A stretch of DNA of 64,000 bases from an uncultured Acetatifactor sp. (GTDB lineage: Bacteria; Bacillota; Clostridia; Lachnospirales; Lachnospiraceae): positions 1 to 64,000 of the forward strand of contig CANQEH010000016.1 in the NCBI GenBank assembly GCA_947594835.1, in the 5' to 3' direction. A program made the position numbers and the translations under genes. Under the pieces are notes generated by a model that ran no database searches, had not been told where the DNA came from, and saw nothing but the letters and a program-made list of their open reading frames with translations. Below are positions 40,717 through 49,686 of this stretch, one piece after another. Positions within the stretch are counted from its first letter, which is position 1; the number at the start of each line of letters is the position of its first letter.

Positions 40717-41280
40717 GTTAACCTCCCTGTGGGGCACAAGCTCTTGAGGGAATGTATGCCGCTGTATGAGTACGCCTGGTTTATCGAGCGGGTGAGGCGC
40801 TACATGGAAGACGGGATGAACCGGGACACGGCAGTACCCCTTGCCATCAAGGACTGCATCCGGGAGGGGATCTTTGCGGAGTTTGTCACGAAGCATGGGA
40901 CGGAGGTAGAGAATATGCTGTTTACCCAGTTTAACATGGACGACGCTTTGGCAGTGCGGTATGAGGAGGGTTTGGAGGATGGGATAGAACAGGGATTGGA
41001 GCGTGGCCTTGCTCAGGGCATAGAGCAGGGCATGGAACGAGGCCTTGCCCAGGGCATAGAACGCGGCTTTGCACAGGGCATAGAGCGAGGGGAACTTCGC
41101 ATATTGATCCGTCTGGTGTGCAGCAAGCTGCAAAGAGGAGAATCCCCGGAGAAGATTGCAGCCGATCTGTTGGCAGATGAGAAGGAGATTACCCGGATCT
41201 GTGAGGCCTATTTATCTTGCGGGCCGGAGGAGAACGCCGTCTACGAAAAGCTGGCTGGCGACCTGAGAGGGTCGGAATAA
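40717..41280 (+). pseudogene. Partial tandem copy of the Rpn-family gene
   Basis: Directly after the stop of the intact copy the DNA restarts at the position equal to about 40230 and runs to a second stop at 41280, a tandem duplication of the C-terminal half. ATG 40729 would give 183 residues but lacks a ribosome binding site and the nuclease core. Compared with copy one it has an expanded GLAQGIERG-type repeat tract (41002-41085). It may still serve as a donor for recombination with the first copy. Confidence 0.8.
41002..41085 (+). repeat. 24-bp tandem repeats in the Rpn C-terminal copy
   Basis: Units at 41002-41025, 41038-41061 and 41062-41085 share the pattern GGC-TTGC-CAGGGCATAGA and encode (R)GLAQGIE-type 8-residue units. 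The intact gene has none of them at this place and the truncated gene at 4801 has a different number, so the tract varies in length. Confidence 0.75.
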
Positions 41281-41350
41281 AAGCGTGCAGGGCAGAATCG
41301 CTTGTAAAACGGCAGGGGATGGTGTGAGATCAAAAATTTCTCTGATATGT

Positions 41351-42139
41351 TCAGGCATCAACAGTGTTTTCCAGAGCCAAAACATACTTCGCCGTGTTTT
41401 TTCCGGCGTCGCAGCCTACCTCGTTGTAGGCTTGCTGAAAGTAGTGGAATGGGTCTTTCATGAGACCACGTTCCTTCATTTTTTCAAAGAGACGTGAGAC
41501 CATTGTAACACCTTCGTTCTCTGCGGCAATTTTATCCTGAAGCGCCCGCATTGGCGCGTAGGTGCGTCCCGATCCATTGAACCGTCCGATTTGAACGAGG
41601 AAGCACTGCTCAATGCCGTGCGAAGTCATAGCGTTCAGCATATGTGTGAAATCCTGCACATAAACTGCGCCCGTGTTTCCAATATCGGCATCGGATTCCC
41701 CCTGGCACCACAAGATAAATTGATGGCGGACGGTAAATCCGATGCTGCGCAGAAACGCAAGCGCGGAGTCGAGCCGACTGATGGCATCGGTGAGATATGC
41801 CCCGCCCGGTCGCCATTGGGAAATGACGCTGCCGCCCTTGGAAGCCGACACGCCGATCACTGGCACACCTGTGCAGGCATAATATGCGTTTACAAATGCA
41901 GTGACCATGGAGCCGGTCTTCCTATCCCCATCATCTATGCCGCCGTGCCGGTTCTCCATCCGGCCAAACGGCTCAGAGATGGGAACCAGCTCTCCGGGAG
42001 ACGAAACGGCCCTATACTCATACCCGGCATTTGGAAGAAGCACCGGGGCGGACTCCGGGTGATCTGAAGTGACGGCCCCCCGTCCGGCCATGTTGGACTG
42101 TCCCATAAACATAAAGAGATCCGTTATCTTTATACCCAT
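41351..42139 (-). CDS. Sialate O-acetylesterase-like carbohydrate esterase
   Basis: This 262-residue SGNH-type esterase of the sialate O-acetylesterase-like group (DUF303/SASA) has nucleophile Ser in FMGQSNMAGRG (about 11-21), the block III ILWCQGESD (around 145) and a catalytic Asp-His in KDPFHYFQQAYNEVG. There is no signal peptide, so it acts in the cytoplasm or leaves by another route. It removes acetyl groups from sugars; the sugar is not known. GGGAGGAG precedes the minus-strand start at 42139. It has its own promoter at 42173-42201. Confidence 0.85.
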   Translation of the reverse strand: MGIKITDLFMFMGQSNMAGRGAVTSDHPESAPVLLPNAGYEYRAVSSPGELVPISEPFGRMENRHGGIDDGDRKTGSMVTAFVNAYYACTGVPVIGVSASKGGSVISQWRPGGAYLTDAISRLDSALAFLRSIGFTVRHQFILWCQGESDADIGNTGAVYVQDFTHMLNAMTSHGIEQCFLVQIGRFNGSGRTYAPMRALQDKIAAENEGVTMVSRLFEKMKERGLMKDPFHYFQQAYNEVGCDAGKNTAKYVLALENTVDA

Positions 42140-42172
42140 CCGACGCTCCTCCCTGTAGTTTCGCTGCAATCT

Positions 42173-42201
42173 ATTATATGCAGTTTAGAAGTTGTTTTCA
42201 A
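42173..42201 (-). promoter_or_regulatory. Promoter of the esterase gene
   Basis: Minus strand: TTGAAA (42201-42196), 17 bp, TATAAT (42178-42173). The remaining divergent gap up to 42450 shows only a weak TAAAAT (42334-42339) for the HD-GYP gene. Confidence 0.75.
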
Positions 42202-42450
42202 CCCCATGAAGGTCTTCTTGAGTTTCCATATCTTTTATCCACAGCATTCTGTTTTGATTCGCGCCGCGGCAGACAATTTTCAAAAAAATTCAGAAATTGG
42301 CCCCAAAGTATGGAATCCTGTCCTTTTTTGGTGTAAAATTTAAAAAGCAGCGGTTATGCAGTTATGGTTTCATGGCAACCTATGTATCTGCGTCCGCCCG
42401 GGCCAGCCACGCGGACGGCAGTCACTGACAGACGGAGAAGGCGTTATACA

Positions 42451-43497
42451 ATGGATATATGGATTTTAGTCGTTGACGATAACACATCAAATCTCACCAT
42501 GGCAAATCGCATTCTGAGCGAGGAAGGAATGCGCGTCAGCTGTGTGAAATCAGGGGAGGCCGCCGTTAAATTTCTGCAGTTTAACCGTCCAGACCTGATT
42601 CTTTTGGATGTACATATGCCGGAAATGGACGGCTTTGAGACCATTGCCGCCATCCGGGCGGACAGCGCCACCGCCAGCATTCCTGTGATCTTTCTCACGG
42701 CGGACGATGACAGCGAGACGGAGAAGGCGGGACTGCAGGCCGGGGCCATGGACTTTTTGAAGAAACCCTTTGTGCCGGAGGTGCTGCTGTTCCGGGTAAG
42801 ACATACCGTTGAGCTGACCCGGCTGCAGGCGGATCTGGACAGACAGGTGGAGGAAAAGACGCAGGAGATAACCGCGCAGAGCAGAAAGCTGGAGCGGATC
42901 TATATGCAGATCGTAAAAGCGCTGTCGTGCGCCATCGACGCAAAGGATACCTATACCAACGGGCATTCCGCAAGGGTTGCGGAATATTCCCGGGAGATTG
43001 CGAAGCGGGCGGGGATGTCGAAGGATCTGCAGGAAGAGATCTATGTGATCGGGCTGCTTCACGATGTGGGAAAGATCGGAATTTCCGATGCCATCATCAA
43101 CAAGCCGGCCAGTCTGACCGACGAGGAATATGCGGTCGTAAAGACCCATCCGGTGCAGGGAGAAAAGATACTGCGCAATATCTCTGAGTTTCCCAGGCTG
43201 GTCACTGGAGCAAAGTATCACCATGAACGGTATGACGGGAAGGGCTACCCGGAGGGACTGTCAGGGGAAGACATCCCTCTGGAGGCCAGGATCATTGCCG
43301 TTGCGGATGCCTACGACGCCATGAGTTCCAGGAGAAGCTACCGGGATGTGCTCCCCCAGGAAAAGGTGCGGTCGGAGATTGAAAGCGGAAGGGGGCTGCA
43401 GTTCGACCCTGTGTTCGCGGATATTATGCTGGAGATGATCGACCGGGATACCGAATACGAGATGAGAGAAGCAGGACAGCCTGAAGGCAGTGGCTGA
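42451..43497 (+). CDS. Receiver-HD-GYP cyclic-di-GMP phosphodiesterase
   Basis: This 348-residue response regulator has a receiver (1-120) with acidic pocket VVDD, phospho-acceptor D53 (LILLDVHMPEMDG) and lysine KKPF near 108, then a coiled-coil linker, then an HD-GYP domain with NGHSARVAEYS, LHDVGKIGI (H204-D205) and the HHERYDGKGYPEGL signature. It degrades cyclic-di-GMP. ATG 42451 has GGAGAAGG some distance upstream; the frame continues 29 codons upstream without better signals. It precedes a giant hybrid kinase by 69 nt, its likely phosphate source. Confidence 0.93.
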   Translation: MDIWILVVDDNTSNLTMANRILSEEGMRVSCVKSGEAAVKFLQFNRPDLILLDVHMPEMDGFETIAAIRADSATASIPVIFLTADDDSETEKAGLQAGAMDFLKKPFVPEVLLFRVRHTVELTRLQADLDRQVEEKTQEITAQSRKLERIYMQIVKALSCAIDAKDTYTNGHSARVAEYSREIAKRAGMSKDLQEEIYVIGLLHDVGKIGISDAIINKPASLTDEEYAVVKTHPVQGEKILRNISEFPRLVTGAKYHHERYDGKGYPEGLSGEDIPLEARIIAVADAYDAMSSRRSYRDVLPQEKVRSEIESGRGLQFDPVFADIMLEMIDRDTEYEMREAGQPEGSG

Positions 43498-43566
43498 AAA
43501 TACGGGATCAGGGGAGCGCTTCTGGTGCAGGAAAGGGCAGGATCAGATCTTAGGGGCGGTATCAAG

Positions 43567-46500
43567 ATGAAAAAATGGCGGTTAAACAGGAAAAACAGCC
43601 GGATTTTGGTCGTTGTCACGGCAGCGGCTATTCTGGGGTTCAACATACTTAACATAGGGATGATGTTTCGCGTTGCGTCAACTCAGGCGGAAGAGCTCGG
43701 CAGGATGCGGGTACAGAATATTGCCGCAAACTACCAGAAATCCCTGACCCGGTCGGAAAACGCCCTGGAGCGCGTGGGAAACGACATGGAGGAGATGCTT
43801 AAGGAGGGGGCTTCCGAGGAGGAGATCTGCCAGTTCCTGATCCGGCAGAGGGAACTGGAATATGATCTTTCCGGAGGGCTCTGCCTGAATGTATTCTGCG
43901 TCGTGGACGGACAGGTGATGATCTCGGGCATGGAGACGCCGGAAGACTATGTGCTTCAGGACCGCAGCTGGTACAGAGGACTGCTGGCCGAGAAAAAAGG
44001 AGAAGTGTACGTCTCGTCCACCTATGACGATGCGTTTACGGACAATATGTGTTATACCGTGGCAAAGTTTCTGGAAGACGGGACAACGGTGGTGGGGCTG
44101 GACTATAGCGTCTCGGAGATCCAGGGGCTTGTGGAGACGCTGACAGGCGACGGGTACGGGGACGCCGTGATCGTGGATGCAAACGAGGTGATCGTCGGAT
44201 ATACAGATCCCAGTATGGTGGGGAAGAAGCTTTCCTCCGCGCTGCCCCAGTACAGGGATGCTTTCCTGCGGGCCGCTCACTCGGACGAGGAGAGCGTGTC
44301 CATGCGGCAGAGAAGAAAGGAGAGCGGCTTCGGCAATATCTTCACCGTTTTCTGCAGCAAGACGGAAAACGGCTGGTATCTGATGTGCAGTGTGTACAGC
44401 CGGAATCTTTATAAGGACAGCTATCGTCTTCTGATCCGCAGCAGTGTCCGGACGGTTATTTTTGTGCTCGTGGCAGCCGCAGCCTTTTTGGTGGCGACGG
44501 GGGAAAAGCGCTGGCTTAGAAGGAAGAAGCCGGGTGATGAGGAGGAAAAGCGGGACGAAGACCAGAGAGACTTCACGGCCGAGACGCAGCGCAGGTTTCA
44601 GATCGGCATTACGGCGATCTTTGCGGTGACCATGGTGGCTACCATCGTGATCTGTGCAAGGATGACTGTCAATGAGAGCCGGATCAAGATGGAGGAGGAA
44701 CTGCGGAAATACAACTATGAGGTGGGCGACTGGGTGCTGGAGCAGAAGAGCATCCTGGATATGTTTGAGAATGTTGTGGTGGCGAAGCCGGAGATTTTGG
44801 ACAATTACGAGGGAATGGTAAAGTTTCTGGACGATATCACAAAGCATTACCCCAAGATTTCCGCAACCTATATTGCCAACCCGGATTTCGCCCACGGCCA
44901 TCCCATGGTGATGAATAACGGATGGGTGCCCGAGCCCGATTATGTGGAGGAGGAACGTCCCTGGTACGTCGGTGCGCTGATGTCGGAGGACTTCCATATC
45001 ACGGAGCCTTATTATGACGCCCGGACCGGCGAATACTGTATTACGTTTTCCAAGATAGTGCAGTCGGAGCGGGGAGAGTTTTACGGCGTTTTTGCCATTG
45101 ACTTTTATCTGGATGTGCTGACGGATATTCTGGGGGAGAGCTATTCCGAGGAGGGATACGCGTTTCTGGCTGACAAAAACGGGCTGATCATCGACCACCC
45201 CTACTCGGCGTACCAGTTTTCCAATGACGCCTCCGTAAACATTCACGATCTGGTCTATGACAAGTTCTACGGGGAAAACGGCATGGTGGTCTTTCGGGAT
45301 TACGACGGAAGATATAAGGTCGGCACCTCCATGGAGGAAAACGATTCCGGCTTCCGGATCATCGTGGTAAAGGACTGGTGGAGCATCTACGGCAACGTGC
45401 TGGAATATATGCTGCTCTTTCTGGCCGTGTTCGGCATCTGTATCTTTGCGGTCAACGAGGTGATGCAGAGAATGATCCGGTGGCAGCGCAAGGCCAACGA
45501 TGACTTAAAAGAGATGGCCGTCTCGGCCATCCGTGCGGAACAGGCGAAATCGCTCTTCCTCTCCAATATGTCCCATGAGATCCGCACGCCGATCAACGCG
45601 GTGCTGGGGATGAACGAGATGATCTTGAGAGAGTGCGGCGACGAACAGCTCCTCTCCTATGCGGAAAACATACAGCGGGCGGGAAAGACGCTGCTGTTTC
45701 TGATCAATGACATTCTTGATATGTCGAAAATCGAGTCCGGGAAGATGGAGATCGTGCCCGTGGAGTACGAGGTGGGCGGACTGGTGCTGGATCTCTGGAA
45801 TGTGATCTGTATGAGAGCCCAGGAAAAGGGACTTGCCATCACCTTCCGGCTGGCTCCCGATATGCCCGCACGGCTGTACGGAGACGATCTGCGGATCAAG
45901 CAGATTTTGACGAACCTGCTGACCAACGCGGTAAAGTACACGCCCCAGGGCAGTGTGGAGATGGATGTATCCTATCGGAAGGTGTCGGAAAAAAAGCTGA
46001 TCCTTACGGTCTCCGTGAAGGATACGGGCATGGGAATCAAGGAGGAGGACATCGAAAAGCTGTTCGAGAAGTTCCAGAGGCTGGACGAGAAGAAAACCCG
46101 CAATATCGAAGGCACCGGACTTGGGATGAATATCACCATGTCGCTGCTTGATCTGATGAACGGGGAAATGAAGGTGGACAGCGTCTACCAGAAGGGTTCT
46201 ACCTTTACCGTCACGATTCCCCAGGATATCGTAGAGGATACGCCGGTGGGGAGCTTTGAGGAGGTAAAGAGCCGCCGCAGGCCCACCGTGGGAGCCGGAA
46301 AGAAAAGCTTTGAAGCGCCGGATGCCAAAGTGCTGGTGGTGGATGACAACGCCATGAACCTGGCGGTCTTCCAGGCCCTCTTAATGCGGACGAAGATAAA
46401 GATCGTCACGGCGGATTCCGGAAAGGCAAGCCTGGATCTGGTCATGAAAGAAAAATATCAGATCATCTTTATGGATCACATGATGCCGGAGATGGACGGC

Positions 46501-47379
46501 ATCGAGACGCTTCATGCCATGAAAATGCTTGCGGACTGCCCCAATGCGGATACGCCGGTCATCGTTCTGACCGCCAACGCCGTCACGGGGGCAAAGGAGA
46601 TGTATTTGAAGGAAGGGTTTGTGGACTTTCTGACCAAACCGATAGAGGGCGAGCTGCTGGAGAAGACGGTGGCGGCTTATCTTCCTCCCGGTCTGATCCG
46701 GACGGGGGAAGCGATGTCGGAGGAAGCCGGAGGGGAGACGCCCCGCGAAGAAAAAGAGGAGCAGCCTCTGACAGAGCAGGAGGAAGCCTGCCTGCAGCAG
46801 GGGATTTCCATCAGGCAGGGCCTCAACTATGCGGGCGGAAACAGAGAGGTATATCTGGATCTGATCGCGATGTTCCTAAAGGAAAAAGAGAAACGGGAAC
46901 AACGGATCAGGGAGCTTTTAGAAAAAGGGGAGATGGCCGAATACGGCGTGCTGACCCACGGGCTGAAGGGGAACGCCAGAATGCTGGGAGCCGACCGTCT
47001 GGCGGACATTGCTTTTTTGCATGAAAAGGCGGGAAAGGCGGGAGAAGCCGAATACGCGAAAGAACACTGGGACGAACTGGCACAGGAATGGGAAAAATGC
47101 CGCGTGAGCCTTGACGCGTTTTATCACGAGTACCGGGAGAATGAGCCGGAAAAATATGCCGCCGTGAGCGGAGATGAGATAGTGGAGATTTCCCGCCAGG
47201 AGCTTGACGGAGTGATAAAGCTTTTGGATGAATTTCAGACGCCCCAGGCCGCAGAGCAGATGAAGGCGTGGCTGCAACAGCCGCTGGAGCCCGGGATGCA
47301 TCGGAAGATACGGGACGCTGTGCTGGCCATAGAGGAAGAGTTTGACGAAGACAAGGCAATTGAAATATTAAAAAGCTGA
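43567..47379 (+). CDS. Giant hybrid histidine kinase with two Cache sensor units
   Basis: This 1270-residue protein has helix 1 at about 12-35, a first extracellular dCache domain with the DRSWYRGLL motif, helix 2 near 300-320, helix 3 near 350-370, a second dCache domain with ERPWYVGALM, and helix 4 near 615-640. HisKA has H670 (NMSHEIRTPINAVLG), then HATPase, a receiver with D970 (MDHMMPEMDG) and an Hpt domain with H1131 (THGLKGNARMLGA). Two complete Cache sensor units in series are unusual. Cache domains sense small molecules such as amino acids. ATG 43567 is favoured over GTG 43525. It lies between receiver genes at 42451 and 47408. Confidence 0.92.
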   Translation: MKKWRLNRKNSRILVVVTAAAILGFNILNIGMMFRVASTQAEELGRMRVQNIAANYQKSLTRSENALERVGNDMEEMLKEGASEEEICQFLIRQRELEYDLSGGLCLNVFCVVDGQVMISGMETPEDYVLQDRSWYRGLLAEKKGEVYVSSTYDDAFTDNMCYTVAKFLEDGTTVVGLDYSVSEIQGLVETLTGDGYGDAVIVDANEVIVGYTDPSMVGKKLSSALPQYRDAFLRAAHSDEESVSMRQRRKESGFGNIFTVFCSKTENGWYLMCSVYSRNLYKDSYRLLIRSSVRTVIFVLVAAAAFLVATGEKRWLRRKKPGDEEEKRDEDQRDFTAETQRRFQIGITAIFAVTMVATIVICARMTVNESRIKMEEELRKYNYEVGDWVLEQKSILDMFENVVVAKPEILDNYEGMVKFLDDITKHYPKISATYIANPDFAHGHPMVMNNGWVPEPDYVEEERPWYVGALMSEDFHITEPYYDARTGEYCITFSKIVQSERGEFYGVFAIDFYLDVLTDILGESYSEEGYAFLADKNGLIIDHPYSAYQFSNDASVNIHDLVYDKFYGENGMVVFRDYDGRYKVGTSMEENDSGFRIIVVKDWWSIYGNVLEYMLLFLAVFGICIFAVNEVMQRMIRWQRKANDDLKEMAVSAIRAEQAKSLFLSNMSHEIRTPINAVLGMNEMILRECGDEQLLSYAENIQRAGKTLLFLINDILDMSKIESGKMEIVPVEYEVGGLVLDLWNVICMRAQEKGLAITFRLAPDMPARLYGDDLRIKQILTNLLTNAVKYTPQGSVEMDVSYRKVSEKKLILTVSVKDTGMGIKEEDIEKLFEKFQRLDEKKTRNIEGTGLGMNITMSLLDLMNGEMKVDSVYQKGSTFTVTIPQDIVEDTPVGSFEEVKSRRRPTVGAGKKSFEAPDAKVLVVDDNAMNLAVFQALLMRTKIKIVTADSGKASLDLVMKEKYQIIFMDHMMPEMDGIETLHAMKMLADCPNADTPVIVLTANAVTGAKEMYLKEGFVDFLTKPIEGELLEKTVAAYLPPGLIRTGEAMSEEAGGETPREEKEEQPLTEQEEACLQQGISIRQGLNYAGGNREVYLDLIAMFLKEKEKREQRIRELLEKGEMAEYGVLTHGLKGNARMLGADRLADIAFLHEKAGKAGEAEYAKEHWDELAQEWEKCRVSLDAFYHEYRENEPEKYAAVSGDEIVEISRQELDGVIKLLDEFQTPQAAEQMKAWLQQPLEPGMHRKIRDAVLAIEEEFDEDKAIEILKS

Positions 47380-47407
47380 AATAGGAAAAAGCTGAAGGGA
47401 AAGGGAT

Positions 47408-47797
47408 ATGGAAAACGGAAACAGAAAACGGATCGTGGCTGTGGACGACAGCCCTATTATTCTGAAGAGACTGACGGAGCTCTTAGGGGAGAAATACGAA
47501 TTTTTCCCCTTCGCCAAGGGGATGCGGGCCCTGCAGTATCTCCGGGAGAAACCGGAGAGACCGTCTTTAATCATTCTGGATCTGGAAATGCCGGATATCA
47601 ACGGTTACCAGCTTCTGCGCCAGATCAGGAACCTTTATCAGGACGTCAATGTCCCGCCGGTGATCTTTCTCACGTCCAGCCATGAAAAGGAGGATGTGAT
47701 GAAGGCGGTCTTTTACGGCGCAAAGGACTATGCGGTAAAGCCCATTGTGGAAGATGTCTTTATGAGCAAGGTGTTAAAGACGCTGGGAGAGGATTGA
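47408..47797 (+). CDS. Stand-alone receiver protein (CheY/Spo0F-like)
   Basis: This 129-residue single receiver has acidic pocket AVDDS (D13/D14), phospho-acceptor D58 (LIILDLEMP), the threonine position in FLTSS and lysine in AVKPI near 108. There is no output domain. It starts 28 nt after the hybrid kinase gene, behind AAGGGAAAGGG, and is presumably its soluble relay partner, passing phosphate onward or acting as a sink. Confidence 0.92.
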   Translation: MENGNRKRIVAVDDSPIILKRLTELLGEKYEFFPFAKGMRALQYLREKPERPSLIILDLEMPDINGYQLLRQIRNLYQDVNVPPVIFLTSSHEKEDVMKAVFYGAKDYAVKPIVEDVFMSKVLKTLGED

Positions 47798-47870
47798 ACG
47801 GAAGGCCAGAAAGAGGCGGCGGCAGACGTGGTGCTTCATGGGAATCATGATATTCTGCCAAAACGATGTC

Positions 47871-47907
47871 AGAGCGTATAGCAGCCAGTCTATGCGCTCT
47901 TTTTTTG
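47871..47907 (+). terminator. Terminator of the phosphorelay cluster
   Basis: AGAGCGTATAG (47871-47881) / CTATGCGCTCT (47890-47900, one G-U pair) followed by seven Ts. Confidence 0.9.
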
Positions 47908-47920
47908 TCCAAAATAGAAG

Positions 47921-47948
47921 GCATATCCGGCCAGGGGGCACATATATT
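47921..47948 (+). promoter_or_regulatory. Candidate sigma-E promoter of the spoIIIA operon
   Basis: GCATAT (47921-47926), 14 bp, CATATATT (47941-47948), close to the sporulation sigma-E pattern (ATA-type -35, 13-15 bp spacer, CATACA-T -10), in the only gap before spoIIIAA. spoIIIA is known to be transcribed by sigma-E in the mother cell. Confidence 0.5.
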
Positions 47949-48001
47949 GAAAAGAGGACAAACCGGGCGCTCTGTCAGGGCGGGCCGGAGAGGAGGAGCG
48001 C

Positions 48002-48940
48002 GTGGAGAACACGATCTTACAGTTGTTCCCGGACAGGCGGCGACGGTTCTGGCAGCAGACCGCGTCCTGCCAGGGGGAGATACAGGAGATCCGGCTGCGG
48101 GCCTATCGCCCCATCGTGGTGTACAGGGACGGCAGGGAGTGGTATCTGACGGCGGAGGGTGCGTTTACGGAAGACCTCTGCCAGGCAAGCTGTGCGCTTC
48201 CGGAGGAGCTGGAAGGGCTTTTGCAGCACATCTGCCGCTATTCCCTCTACGCCTTTGAGGAAGAGCTGCGCCAGGGGTTTGTGACAGTCCCGGGAGGCCA
48301 TCGGGTGGGGGTGGCGGGACAAGCCGTGCTGGAGCCGGACGGCAGGGTAAAGAGCATCAAGCACATTTCCTTTCTGAACCTGCGGATCGCCCATGAGGTG
48401 AAGGGCGCTGCGGACGGCGTCATGCCCCGCATATACGGGGCGCGCGGGCTAAAGAGCGCTCTGATCCTGTCTCCGCCGGGCTGCGGGAAGACCACCCTTT
48501 TGCGGGATCTGATCCGCCAGGTGTCCGACGGGGGCGTCTGGGGGCCGGGCATGACGGTGGGCGTGGTGGATGAGCGCTCCGAGCTGGCGGGTTCTTTCTG
48601 CGGACGGCCCCAAAACGACCTGGGGATGCGCACGGACGTGCTGGACGCCTGCCCAAAGGAGCTGGGGATGTTCCTTCTGCTGCGCGCCATGGCACCCCAG
48701 GTGATCGCCATAGACGAGCTGGGAAGCCCGGGGGAGCTGGAGCAGCTCAAAAACGCGGCTGCCTGCGGCTGCCGGATCCTGGCCACGGCCCACGGGACGG
48801 GAGCGGTGGATCTGGAACGGCGCTTCGGCATGGGAAGACAGGAGTGGGAGAAGCTGTTCGACCTGTTTATCCTTCTGGAAAAACGGGATGGGAAATGTGC
48901 GGTAAAGGCATACCGGGACAGGGGGGAAGAAGATGCTTAG
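48002..48940 (+). CDS. spoIIIAA: Stage III sporulation protein AA (ATPase)
   Basis: This 312-residue mother-cell ATPase powers the SpoIIIA-SpoIIQ channel between mother cell and forespore. Walker A is SPPGCGKTTLLRDLIRQ (about 158-174), Walker B is QVIAIDELGSPGE (about 234-246), and the VDERSELAG motif lies between. GTG 48002 follows GGAGAGGAGG. It overlaps spoIIIAB by 8 nt. First of eight genes in the canonical order AA-AH. Confidence 0.95.
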   Translation: MENTILQLFPDRRRRFWQQTASCQGEIQEIRLRAYRPIVVYRDGREWYLTAEGAFTEDLCQASCALPEELEGLLQHICRYSLYAFEEELRQGFVTVPGGHRVGVAGQAVLEPDGRVKSIKHISFLNLRIAHEVKGAADGVMPRIYGARGLKSALILSPPGCGKTTLLRDLIRQVSDGGVWGPGMTVGVVDERSELAGSFCGRPQNDLGMRTDVLDACPKELGMFLLLRAMAPQVIAIDELGSPGELEQLKNAAACGCRILATAHGTGAVDLERRFGMGRQEWEKLFDLFILLEKRDGKCAVKAYRDRGEEDA

Positions 48941-49451
48941 AGGGCTGGGCGCCCTGTTGATCTTCGGCGGCTGCCTGGGCCTGGGACTGTGGTATCGGGA
49001 GCAGTTTTTAGGGCGTGTGAAAGCCCTGGAGAGGATGGAAGAAATCCTGGGGCTGATGGCCTGCCAGGTGCGCTATCACAGGGCGGCCCTGCCGGAGTGC
49101 TGCCGGTATGCGGCATCCCAGACGACGGGGCCGCTTGCGAAAGCCCTGGGGGACGTGGCGGACAGGATGCAGGAAAACGGAGGGGCCTGTTTTGCCGAAG
49201 TCTTTCGGGAGAGCCTGAAAGAGCCGTTTCAAAAACTGCCCTTAAAGCCCGGGGATCTGGAGATTTTCTGGCAGTGCGTGCCTGTAAGCGGGCTTGCGGA
49301 CGGGCAGATGCAGCTGGAGCTTTTAGAGCAGGGCAGGCAGCGCCTGACGGACAGGGCCCGGCGGCTGGAGCGGGAGAATGTGGAAAAATGCAGGATGGCT
49401 GTGGGCCTGGGCGCCTTGGGCGGGCTTTTGCTCCTTTTGGCGCTCTGGTAG
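48933..49451 (+). CDS. spoIIIAB: Stage III sporulation protein AB
   Basis: This 172-residue membrane protein has an N-terminal helix (about 4-20), a cytoplasmic helical domain with LERMEEILGLMACQVRYHRAALPECC, and a C-terminal helix ending LLLLALW. This domain resembles type II secretion GspF-like proteins and couples to the SpoIIIAA ATPase. Start codon within the 3' end of spoIIIAA. Confidence 0.93.
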   Translation: MLRGLGALLIFGGCLGLGLWYREQFLGRVKALERMEEILGLMACQVRYHRAALPECCRYAASQTTGPLAKALGDVADRMQENGGACFAEVFRESLKEPFQKLPLKPGDLEIFWQCVPVSGLADGQMQLELLEQGRQRLTDRARRLERENVEKCRMAVGLGALGGLLLLLALW

Positions 49452-49482
49452 GCCTGCGGCTGGAAAGGGGAAACGACGGTGT

Positions 49483-49677
49483 ATGGGAATCAATCTGATC
49501 TTTCGGATAGCGGCGGTGGGGATTCTGGTGACGATCCTGGGGCAGGTGCTCAAGCACAGCGGACGGGAGGAGCACGCCTTTCTCATCAGCCTGGCGGGAC
49601 TGATTCTGGTGCTTACATGGATCGTGCCTTATATCTATGAACTGTTCCAGAGCATACAGACTTTGTTTTCGCTTTAG
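49483..49677 (+). CDS. spoIIIAC: Stage III sporulation protein AC
   Basis: This 64-residue protein has two membrane helices (about 2-19 and 34-52) separated by KHSGREEHAF, the conserved short loop. The length matches the family (about 65). ATG 49483 follows GGGGAAACGACGGT. It is a channel membrane component next to AD and AE. Confidence 0.93.
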   Translation: MGINLIFRIAAVGILVTILGQVLKHSGREEHAFLISLAGLILVLTWIVPYIYELFQSIQTLFSL

Positions 49678-49686
49678 GGGGCGCTT

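Noticed and set aside
38293-41085. Tandem repeats considered as a CRISPR array
   Set aside because: The repeats are in-frame coding repeats without spacers and there are no cas genes.
41591-42067. Plus-strand frame of 158 codons opposite the esterase gene
   Set aside because: The minus-strand esterase has clear catalytic motifs and a ribosome binding site; the opposite frame has neither.
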